Of a DNA stretch of 16,075 bases, positions 6,829 through 14,200 are shown in pieces; within the stretch, counting starts at the first letter, position 1; every line of letters begins with the position of its first letter. The notes under the pieces were generated by a model, which was given only the letters and a program-made list of their open reading frames with translations, ran no database searches and was not told the origin of the DNA. Origin of the DNA: Dehalococcoidia bacterium (lineage in GTDB: Bacteria > Chloroflexota > Dehalococcoidia > GIF9 > AB-539-J10); the NCBI GenBank assembly GCA_004377135.1, contig SOHS01000072.1, forward strand, positions 1 through 16,075. The letters are read 5' to 3'. The translations under genes and the position numbers were made by a program.

Positions 6829-8249
6829 AAAAAAGGGATTCAATGAACCGCGATTGGTTGAAAGACACAAAATCAGAATACGATGTAATTGTCATTGGCA
6901 GCGGCTTGGCAGGATTGACCTGTGCTAATATGCTCGCCAAAGGAGGTCATTCAATCTTACTTCTAGAGCATCACTATAACCTTGGTGGATTGGCTACGTG
7001 GTTCAAGAGAAAGGGAGGACACATCTTTGATATCTCCCTGCATGGATTTCCAGTAGGTATGATTAAAACCTGCCGTAAGTATTGGAACCCAGAAATTGCT
7101 GACTCAATCGTTCAACTCAAAGGGATTCGATTGGACAACCCTCAGTTCTCCCTTACAACGACTTATGATAGTGATGATTTCAAACGTGTCATGCAGGAGC
7201 ACTTCAAAATCCCCAGAGAGACTATTGATAACTTCGTTAGCGCACTCAGAGGCATGAACTTTTACGATGACCAAACCATGACTACCAGAGAGCTTTTTGA
7301 AAATTTTTTTCCCGGTCGTCATGATATTGTCCGCATGATAATGGAACCGATCACCTATGCAAATGGATCAACCTTGGATGACCCTGCGATAACCTACGGG
7401 ATTGTTTTTTCCAATTTTCTAAACAAAGGTGTTTATACCTTTCAAGGTGGGACGGATAAGATTATTGGAATGATGCGGGCGGAGCTTATAAAAAATGGTG
7501 TCGATGTTCGAACTAAATGCCTGGTGGGAAAAATTGGCATCGAGGATAAAAAGATTGCCGGAGTGGTAGCGAATGGAAAAATGATCAAAGGTAAAGCTGT
7601 TGTCTCCAATGGTAATTTATTATCAACTATCCATAAACTAGTCGGAGACGAGAATTTTTCTGAAAGCTTCATTGAAGAGGCCAAAAAAGTGCGCCTCAAT
7701 AACAGCAGTTGTCAGGTGTATATGGGTATCAAAAAGGGCGAGAAAATCGACTACATAGGGGATTTGCTTTTTACCTCAGAGGCGGAGAAATTCGATTCCG
7801 AAGAACTTCGCAGCAAAAATACTACCAGCCGGACCTTCTCAATCTACTATCCACAAACCCGGCCAGGTTCTGATATGTACTCCATTGTCGCCTCATCCAA
7901 TGCCAATTACAACGACTGGGCAAACCTATCTGAAGAAAAATACCGTGCTTCTAAGGAAGAATTGATCCAACGAACGCTCGATGCTCTGGAGAAATATGTT
8001 CCTAAGATTCGAGATAAGGTAGACTACCTAGAAGCTGCCACTCCCAAGACATTTCAAAGGTATACGCTCCATTTGAGCGGAGCCTCTTTCGGCACCAAAT
8101 TTGAAGGGTTGAAGATCAGTATGGGGCTTCCCAAAGAGATACTGGGGCTTTTCCACACCGGCTCCGTGGGGATTATCATGTCCGGTTGGCTAGGTGCAGC
8201 TAACTACGGAGTAATTGTTGCCAATGACGTGGACAAATTTCTCTCATGA
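6825..8249 (+). CDS. CrtI/phytoene desaturase-like oxidoreductase (second, divergent copy)
   Basis: This 474-residue paralogue of the preceding gene overlaps it by four bases (ATGA), so translation is coupled. Seen: YDVIVIGSGLAGLTCAN with GxGxxG at residues 25-30, Glu48, YNLGGLATWF at 51-60 and GGTDKIIG near 208-215 (compare the usual GGM/GGT segment). Both copies share TPKT-x-x-R-[FY]-T-x-H near the C-terminus followed by GA-x-x-GT, evidence of common descent. The terminal FAD motif is unusual: LFHTGSVGIIMSGWLGAA lacks the Asp found in the first copy (GTD) and in most CrtI proteins. It may bind FAD differently, act with the first copy as a heteromer, or catalyse isomerisation instead of desaturation (inference). 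An internal ATG at 6843, preceded by AAGGGA, is an alternative start that keeps the whole fold. Confidence 0.87.
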   Translation: MKKRDSMNRDWLKDTKSEYDVIVIGSGLAGLTCANMLAKGGHSILLLEHHYNLGGLATWFKRKGGHIFDISLHGFPVGMIKTCRKYWNPEIADSIVQLKGIRLDNPQFSLTTTYDSDDFKRVMQEHFKIPRETIDNFVSALRGMNFYDDQTMTTRELFENFFPGRHDIVRMIMEPITYANGSTLDDPAITYGIVFSNFLNKGVYTFQGGTDKIIGMMRAELIKNGVDVRTKCLVGKIGIEDKKIAGVVANGKMIKGKAVVSNGNLLSTIHKLVGDENFSESFIEEAKKVRLNNSSCQVYMGIKKGEKIDYIGDLLFTSEAEKFDSEELRSKNTTSRTFSIYYPQTRPGSDMYSIVASSNANYNDWANLSEEKYRASKEELIQRTLDALEKYVPKIRDKVDYLEAATPKTFQRYTLHLSGASFGTKFEGLKISMGLPKEILGLFHTGSVGIIMSGWLGAANYGVIVANDVDKFLS

Positions 8250-8259
8250 GGGGCAAGAA

Positions 8260-9000
8260 ATGTATGATTTTAAAGGACAAACTGCTATCGTTACTGGTGG
8301 CACTAGAGGAATAGGCAAAGGCATTGCTGAGAATTTTCTGAAGGCAGGTGCCAGAGTTATTGTCACCTATACCTCAAATGAGGCTGCGGCGGCACAATTT
8401 AAACAAGACAACAACGAGTTCGCCGAAAACACCGATATCCAGAAGTTTGATGTGGCTAAATATGAAGAGGTAGAGAGGTTTTTTAAATACATAGACACGA
8501 AATATGGAGGCTTTGAAGTCCTAGTGAACAACGCTGGTATCCGAAAGGACTCCGTCCTGGCCATGATGAAAGAATCGGACTGGCATGATGTGATGAATAT
8601 CAATCTCACTGGGACCTTTTACATGTGCAAATTTGCAGTAATGAGTCTGATGCGCAAACGATATGGACGGATTATCAACATAAGCTCTGTGATGGAAAAA
8701 TACGGTTTTGAAGGCCAAGCGAATTACGCAGCTTCAAAGGCAGGCCTGAGTGCATTGACTAAATCGTTGTCCAAAGAAATCGCCACCCGGGGTATTACGG
8801 TTAATTGTGTCTCTCCGGGATTTATTGCCACCGAATTCATCGAAGACCTTCCGGATAAATTGCGTGAATCCTACTTGGCTAGGATTCCCCTAAAGAGATT
8901 TGGAAGCACTGAAGAAGTGGCCGCTTGCGTTCTTTTCCTGGCTTCCAAAGAGGCGTCCTATGTTACCGGTTCTACTCTTGAGGTGGCTGGAGGATTATGA
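8260..9000 (+). CDS. fabG: 3-oxoacyl-ACP reductase (FabG-type SDR)
   Basis: This enzyme reduces 3-oxoacyl-ACP to 3-hydroxyacyl-ACP with NADPH. It is 246 residues, close to E. coli FabG (244). Seen: cofactor motif TGGTRGIG at 12-19, NNAG at 90-93, Asn115, Ser143 (NISSV), Tyr156 and Lys160 (YAASK), so the full SDR catalytic tetrad is present with the FabG spacing of 13 between Ser and Tyr, and a C-terminal YVTGSTLEVAGG. An upstream in-frame ATG at 8215 lies inside the previous gene and was rejected; the chosen ATG is preceded by GAGGGG (8248-8253), which overlaps the previous stop codon. It is part of the tight run of FAS genes. It may serve only this pathway or reinforce general fatty acid synthesis. 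Confidence 0.93.
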   Translation: MYDFKGQTAIVTGGTRGIGKGIAENFLKAGARVIVTYTSNEAAAAQFKQDNNEFAENTDIQKFDVAKYEEVERFFKYIDTKYGGFEVLVNNAGIRKDSVLAMMKESDWHDVMNINLTGTFYMCKFAVMSLMRKRYGRIINISSVMEKYGFEGQANYAASKAGLSALTKSLSKEIATRGITVNCVSPGFIATEFIEDLPDKLRESYLARIPLKRFGSTEEVAACVLFLASKEASYVTGSTLEVAGGL

Positions 9001-9001
9001 G

Positions 9002-9439
9002 ATGGAGGAAGTTCTAAATGCTATACCCCATCGTCCACCGTTTTTGTTTGTCGATAGGATAATAGAATTAAGCGGAACAAAAATCAAAACAACGAAAGAA
9101 ATAAAGCCCGATGAGCCAGTCTTTGAAGGACATTATCCCGGACAGCCAATCATGCCTGGGGCGCTTATCTGTGAATCCATATTTCAAACAGGTGCCATCC
9201 TGCTCTCCAAAATGATGGGCGGCATAAGCGGAGGGGTTCCTGTTTTAACCCGAATTAATAATGCCAAGTTCAAAAGTATCGTCAAGCCCGGCAATACCAT
9301 GGATATTGAAGCAGAACTGGTGGAAAAAATCAGTAACGCTTACTTCATGAAGGGCAAAGCATCGGTTGGCGGCAAGACCTCAGTCACAGTCGAGTTTACA
9401 GTCACCCTGGCTAAAGAGGCATCCTTATATGATATATAA
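9002..9439 (+). CDS. fabZ: 3-hydroxyacyl-ACP dehydratase (FabZ-type hotdog)
   Basis: This enzyme removes water from 3-hydroxyacyl-ACP to give trans-2-enoyl-ACP. It is 145 residues, as usual for FabZ. Seen: an IPHRPPFLFVDRI start (residues 8-20), catalytic His44 in FEGHYPGQPIMPG and Glu58 in ICESIFQTG; the His-Glu spacing of 14 equals that of E. coli FabZ. The start at 9002 is two bases past the fabG TGA and has GGAGG (8989-8993) at proper distance inside the end of fabG, so a longer reading from 8900 was rejected. It is presumably translated together with fabG. Whether it can also isomerise double bases as FabA does is not evident; the motif is the FabZ form. Confidence 0.94.
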   Translation: MEEVLNAIPHRPPFLFVDRIIELSGTKIKTTKEIKPDEPVFEGHYPGQPIMPGALICESIFQTGAILLSKMMGGISGGVPVLTRINNAKFKSIVKPGNTMDIEAELVEKISNAYFMKGKASVGGKTSVTVEFTVTLAKEASLYDI

Positions 9440-9464
9440 CCGAGAAGTATAATAGGGGCATTGT

Positions 9465-10265
9465 ATGGACTTCTTAGACATTGCGGATAAGACTTTTCTT
9501 GTTTTTGGGATAGCTAATAAGAAGAGCATCGCCTTCTCCATCGGACAGATTCTTTCTGAGACAAACGCTAATGTAGTCTATAGTGTTCGATCAAAAGAAC
9601 GCAGAGAGATTGTTTCCAAAATCCTTCCCGGTTCTGATATCTTTGTATGCGACGTCGAACGAGAGCAGGAAATTAGAAGACTTGCTGAAGATATTTCCAA
9701 GAAGTATCCCAAAATTCACGGTATTGTTCATTCCATAGCTTTTGCCAATTATGAAGAAGGGCTTAAGCCATTTCACGAAACAAAAAAGAAAGACTTCCTG
9801 CAGTCGATTGATATCTCCTGTTATTCATTAATCGCCATTGCCAATGAGTTTAAAGACCTGTTGGATGAAAAGGCATCGATAGTTACCATATCAATCTCAA
9901 CCAACAAAATAGCAGCCGAACCCTACGGTTTTATGGCTCCCGTAAAGGCTGCCCTAGACTCAACCATATGTTTTCTGGCTAAATCCTTCAGTTCGTTTTC
10001 TCAAGTCAGATTTAACTCAGTTAACGCTGGGCCGCTGAAAACCTCGGCATCGGCAGGAATACCAGGATCCGTTAATTATTACCTTTATACTGAAAAATTA
10101 ACGCTTCGTAAAAAAATTCTAACTGCCCAGGAAGTAGCCAATACAGCAGTATTTCTCTTGAGCGATCGCTCCAGTGGCATTAACGCCCAGGGCATAATTG
10201 TAGATGCTGGAATGTCAGTCAACTACTTTGATAAGGATATTATTGATAAGGCAACAAGGTTGTAG
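9465..10265 (+). CDS. FabI-like enoyl-ACP reductase (atypical SDR)
   Basis: Enoyl-ACP reductase performs the last step of each fatty acid elongation cycle using NAD(P)H. It is 266 residues, the FabI norm being about 260. Seen: FabI-type N-terminus with FGIANKKSIAFSIG at 14-27 (FabI has GxANxxSIA), VHSIAFAN at 88-95, the Tyr154-(x6)-Lys161 pair in PYGFMAPVK, and NAGPLKTSASAGIPG at 187-201, closely matching FabI's AGPIRTLAASGI. The extra tyrosine that FabI carries ten residues before the catalytic Tyr is Ile144 here (TISISTN), and the LSY segment is missing, so activity or substrate choice may differ. AGGGG lies about 8 bases before the ATG, 25 bases after fabZ. If active it makes saturated chains; desaturation would then have to be introduced by the two flavoproteins. 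Confidence 0.85.
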   Translation: MDFLDIADKTFLVFGIANKKSIAFSIGQILSETNANVVYSVRSKERREIVSKILPGSDIFVCDVEREQEIRRLAEDISKKYPKIHGIVHSIAFANYEEGLKPFHETKKKDFLQSIDISCYSLIAIANEFKDLLDEKASIVTISISTNKIAAEPYGFMAPVKAALDSTICFLAKSFSSFSQVRFNSVNAGPLKTSASAGIPGSVNYYLYTEKLTLRKKILTAQEVANTAVFLLSDRSSGINAQGIIVDAGMSVNYFDKDIIDKATRL

Positions 10266-10272
10266 TAAGCTA

Positions 10273-10848
10273 ATGACTTTATTTCCTGTAGTTATGCCAG
10301 TTATCGAAGTTGAACATAAACCCTGTGGGAAAGAAAAGGTAGATTATCTAAGTCGAATTGCCCGAGAGGCGCTAAAACTGAGTGCCGAAAAAAGCGGAGT
10401 AACGCTTGGAAAACTGCTTAAGGACGAAAGGGGCGCCCCATGTCCCGTTAATGGCAATTACTGGGCTATTTCCCACAAACCTGAGTACGTGGTGGCGGTG
10501 GTTAGCAGAGATAAGGTCGGGATCGATATTGAAGAAATTAAGCCCCGGCCCGAATCACTCTTTGCTCGTGTGGCGAGTGATGAGGAGTGGGAGATAAAAG
10601 AAAAGTCCCGCGATATCTTTTTCCGCTATTGGACAGCGAAAGAAGCCATTCTGAAGGTCATCGGAATTGGTATAAGCGGATTAAAGACCTGTCGGATAAT
10701 CTCGGTCCCCGATGAGAATCACATTGCATTGGACTATAACGGACAATTTTTTCTGGTAGAGCAATTACGATACAAGAACCATATTGTTTCCATCCTCAAG
10801 GGCGGCAACCAAATTGAGTGGATAATTCTGGAAGACTTTAAACCCTGA
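10273..10848 (+). CDS. 4'-phosphopantetheinyl transferase (Sfp/AcpT superfamily)
   Basis: This enzyme transfers the phosphopantetheine arm of CoA to the serine of carrier proteins. It is 191 residues from the ATG at 10273, seven bases after the preceding stop; a longer reading from 10204 lies in the end of the enoyl reductase gene. Seen: WAISHKPEYVVA at 64-75 (the SH CoA-binding motif), GIDIEEI at 83-89 with Asp85 and Glu87 for magnesium, and FRYWTAKEAILKVIG at 117-131 giving the WxxKEAxxK signature. No strong ribosome site is visible apart from AAGG within the previous gene, so coupling is likely. As the last gene of the locus it is probably there to activate the ACP at 5094-5345. The length lies between the AcpS (about 120) and Sfp (about 225) types. 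Confidence 0.92.
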   Translation: MTLFPVVMPVIEVEHKPCGKEKVDYLSRIAREALKLSAEKSGVTLGKLLKDERGAPCPVNGNYWAISHKPEYVVAVVSRDKVGIDIEEIKPRPESLFARVASDEEWEIKEKSRDIFFRYWTAKEAILKVIGIGISGLKTCRIISVPDENHIALDYNGQFFLVEQLRYKNHIVSILKGGNQIEWIILEDFKP

Positions 10849-11212
10849 GTTCTAGAGCCCAAAGAAATTGAAAAGCCCAATTCAAAGTGGTTGGTCATTA
10901 GATATTTTTAGTATTTTGAACTTCATATTCAGGATTTAACTGCGCAATATCTCTCAGGATATAGTTTAGCCTGCTGTATAAAGGACTCTATCCTCATTTT
11001 CGTATTGGTATACTATAGATCATCGATTGTTAGCTCTTGGTTATGGAATTTTGAATATGTTTCACTTGTGACTATGAAATGGGAATGTTTACAAAATGGA
11101 AAAGTGATGTCACATAGGTATTTCACCAGCGGCTGGGATTAAACCTTGCCTGCCATGACAAGGTGAACTTTGTATAAATTCGGAATGTCAGCTTCCACAA
11201 AGTGCTGGTTTA
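10849..11212. other. Convergent intergenic region
   Basis: This is 364 AT-rich bases between the end of the plus-strand locus and the end of the minus-strand activase gene. It contains the decayed activase tail described separately (10929-11045), a short palindrome GTGATGTCAC (11104-11113) and a 6-bp inverted repeat ACCTTG / CAAGGT (11143-11148 / 11159-11164) with a 10-base loop. I found no hairpin with a T-run that would be a convincing intrinsic terminator for either gene, and no open frame of note. Confidence 0.6.
10929..11045 (-). pseudogene. Decayed C-terminal remnant of a 2-hydroxyacyl-CoA dehydratase/activase-type gene
   Basis: Read on the minus strand, the last 24 codons give TNTKMRIESFIQQAKLYPER followed by YCAVKS and a stop. 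This aligns closely with the tail of the intact 1412-residue protein next door, which reads TNAKTRIEAFIHQAKLYRER followed by YSMV and a stop. Upstream the similarity continues as HNQELTIDDL against HNRIPVLNMIYDGL, with about three codons lost and an in-frame TAG at the position after DDL. Beyond 11045 the match fades. The fragment therefore derives from a tandem or partial duplication of the same gene family that has since decayed. Both copies lie in the same orientation, about 170 bases apart. It cannot encode a working protein. Confidence 0.75.
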
Positions 11213-14200
11213 CTAAACCATGCTGTATCTTTCGCGGTATAACTTCGCTTGATGTATAAAGGCCTCTATCCTTGTCTTTGCGTTGGTTTGCTTTAGCCCA
11301 TCGTATATCATGTTGAGCACAGGGATACGGTTGTGCTCCCTTTGTATCCCTCTATAGATAGCAGTGGATACAGTCCCATAAAGGCAATTCAAAATGACGA
11401 GATTAGCTATACCGCTGCAACCCTGCACAGCATAGTTTTTCGCCTTAGCCACATTTACGGTTACTACTGGGTCTATGTCATCGCTCACATAAGGAGCGGC
11501 CAGCGTAACCATATCCTCAACCCTGGGGATCCTGCAATCTCGAAGCTCGTTTTTCATCATTCCCTCAATCTTTCCCTTCCAGTGCATAAACGGAAACCTT
11601 CTAAGATAATAATAAAGGGCAGCGGGATATTTTCCCCTAGAAAAGTGCGTCTCCGGATATACCTCATTAAAATATACTACATAATCTGTAGTAGTCGGCC
11701 CAAGCCTCACTTCAGCGCCCAGTGATTCAAACTCTTGGATTATGTAGTTGTTAGACCAGGGGTTCATGCAGGTATAGAACTCTCCTACGATACCTATAAT
11801 TGGTCTATCTTCATTCTTAGTTGGAATCTCGTCCATAGCTGCTATTGAGCGGTCTAAAACCTGCCAAAATTTCCCATCGATAATTCCAGAGGCTATCTCC
11901 TCTATAGCTTGTGCATAAACCCTGTCACTCTCCCCTTTATTTATTTCATAGGGGCGAATATGAAGTAACTTTTTTAATAAGACATCCGTAGCTAGCCAAC
12001 CCTTCCAGATAGCTTCCGCCCACTTTAGTCCAAATAATTCAGTACCTTCATCACTGCGAATAGAGATAACCGGGGCAACTATAGGGATATGCCCCAAACC
12101 TAATCTCTTGAGAACCAATTTCTGAGACAAGGCATATTGACTTAACCTGCATGAACCATCAAAGTTAAGCATCATGAATGCTGCCCTATCGGGGTCAAAA
12201 TCTTCAAGTTCGGTCATCTTGACCAAATCCCCTGTCGTCAGCAAATAGGGATGACATTCCTTGCCAGAGACGTATCTTCTTCCTATCTCTTTGGATAATT
12301 CATCAGGCTCGGGTAAAACTCGAGCATTTAGCCCCACGGAGTTGAGAGCAGCAGCCCAAATAACTGAGTGCCCAGATACATAGGGGATATAAAACGTTTT
12401 ATTCAGTTCCCTAATCTTCTCCGATGGTTTGAAGATACTTATCCCACCAGACGGTCTGACCACACTGAGGTCCTCTTGCCTTTCCTCGGTTACCTGCGTT
12501 TTCGGTCTGCCAAGGGTATCAAGAAAGGCTTCAACCCTAGTGATCATTCCAGCGTCACCACTGTGCTCATCCACCTCCAGAAGTAGATAAGGATCATCTT
12601 CCATGGTTTCTTCAAGATACTTCCAGAAGAAAGCATCAGGACCGCAGCCATAATTGGTGATCATTATGGGATTCAAGCCGGGGTTATTCTTAGCCATTAT
12701 CGCCGCCCGCAGAAGATTCTGTTCATTCTTCCAAACCAAGTTGGAGTAATGAGGCGGCAGTTCAACTTCATCCAACGGCAGTAGATCAAAGGGTATGGCT
12801 AGCATTCCTAGATGGCGCAATTTCTTGGCAATATTTAGATTCAACCCCAAATCATGAACATTGTAAGGCTTTCCTATTACCACCACGGCTTCATTGTCTT
12901 TCTTAAGGGTTTTAAGTATCTCTCGACCTCTTTCCCGGCGAATCCTTTCGAATTCGTCTTGAGCCCTAAGCGCAGCAGCTATGGCTGAGCCGATTTTCTT
13001 CTTTTCTTTTCCAAATTCCCTGCCTATCTTCTCCATCTCCACCTTAAGGTTCTCTTTTTCCTTTGCCATAAATATAGTAGGACTTATGATTCTTGCCTTA
13101 TCTTTGAAAGCAGGTCTAAGCATGAATGGGATACCCTGAATAAGGGGACAGTTGTAGCTCCTGGTTACATCATCACTCTCCTTCTCCAGGTCAATAATGC
13201 TGGGCAGGAATATACGGTCAACACCTTTCTCAATGAGATTTGCTACATGCCCATAGGCAATCTTCACCGGATAGCAGGCTTCAGCTAAAACCTCTTGAAG
13301 TCCCCTATGAATGAGCCTTTTATTAGTTTTATCGGACAACACCACTTTGACTCCCAACTCCTCGAAAAATGCAGCCCACAATGGAAACTGTTCAAAGAAC
13401 ATTAGAACCCGTGGAATGCCTATTACCGGAGAATTCGGCGCAAATTCATCCTCCTTATAATAGCTCATGAGCATTTCTTCCCGCTCTTTGAAGAGATCAG
13501 GAAGAACCCGGGTAGCACGTTTTTCGCCTTTCAGTTCATATCTGTCACAAATACCACCATAAAAGGATTTAAATTCGCCTCCGATGGATACCTTCTTTAT
13601 GTCGCAGTGGTTGGGGCAATGCTGGCATTCAAAGGATTTGACCTCATATTCCCGGTCTATGAGGTCAAATCCGACGAAATTGCTTTTCCCATACCCATGT
13701 CTCCTTTCCAAAGCAATCAACGCAGCACCTATAGCACCTGTGACATTGTAGTTCTGCGGAACCGTAATCTTCTTCCCTAAAATATTTTCGAAGGCAGCAA
13801 GTACACTCTTATTTCCGGCAACGCCTCCCTGAAAATATATCCTCTCGCCAATTTTTTTATTCCCTACCACCTTTTCAATGTAATTATTGGCAATAGAGTA
13901 GGAAAGCCCCGCTAAGAGATCGACTTTCGGTGAACCAACCTGCTGGTGGTGTATTAAATCAGATTCCATAAAAACAGTGCACCGAGTCCCTAAATCAACA
14001 GGAGCTTTCGAGCTGAAAGCAAGCTTGCTAAATTCTTCGTCAATATTTATATCCAATCTATCAGCCTGTTCTTGGAGAAAGGAGCCAGTTCCGGCAGCAC
14101 AAACCTTGTTCATCTCAAAATCTACAACTGCACCGTTCTTCAGGCGGATATATTTTGAATCCTGCCCCCCTATTTCAAATATGGTGTCTACGGTCTCATC

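Noticed and set aside
5443..8249. Carotenoid biosynthesis cluster
   Set aside because: The CrtI-like pair is not accompanied by phytoene synthase, GGPP synthase or cyclase genes; the surrounding genes are FAS II enzymes.
8215..8259. Extended N-terminus for FabG
   Set aside because: It overlaps the end of the CrtI-like gene; GAGGGG and family alignment favour 8260.
8900..9001. Extended N-terminus for FabZ
   Set aside because: It overlaps FabG; GGAGG and the MEEVLNAIPHRPP start favour 9002.
2170..10848. Aryl polyene cluster
   Set aside because: The usual aryl polyene genes for the aryl starter (ammonia lyase, AMP ligase), acyltransferase, thioesterase and outer-membrane export are absent, while an enoyl reductase and desaturases are present.
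10866..10882. AATTG / CAATT inverted repeat after the phosphopantetheinyl transferase as a terminator
   Set aside because: The stem is only 5 AT-rich base pairs and no T-run follows it.
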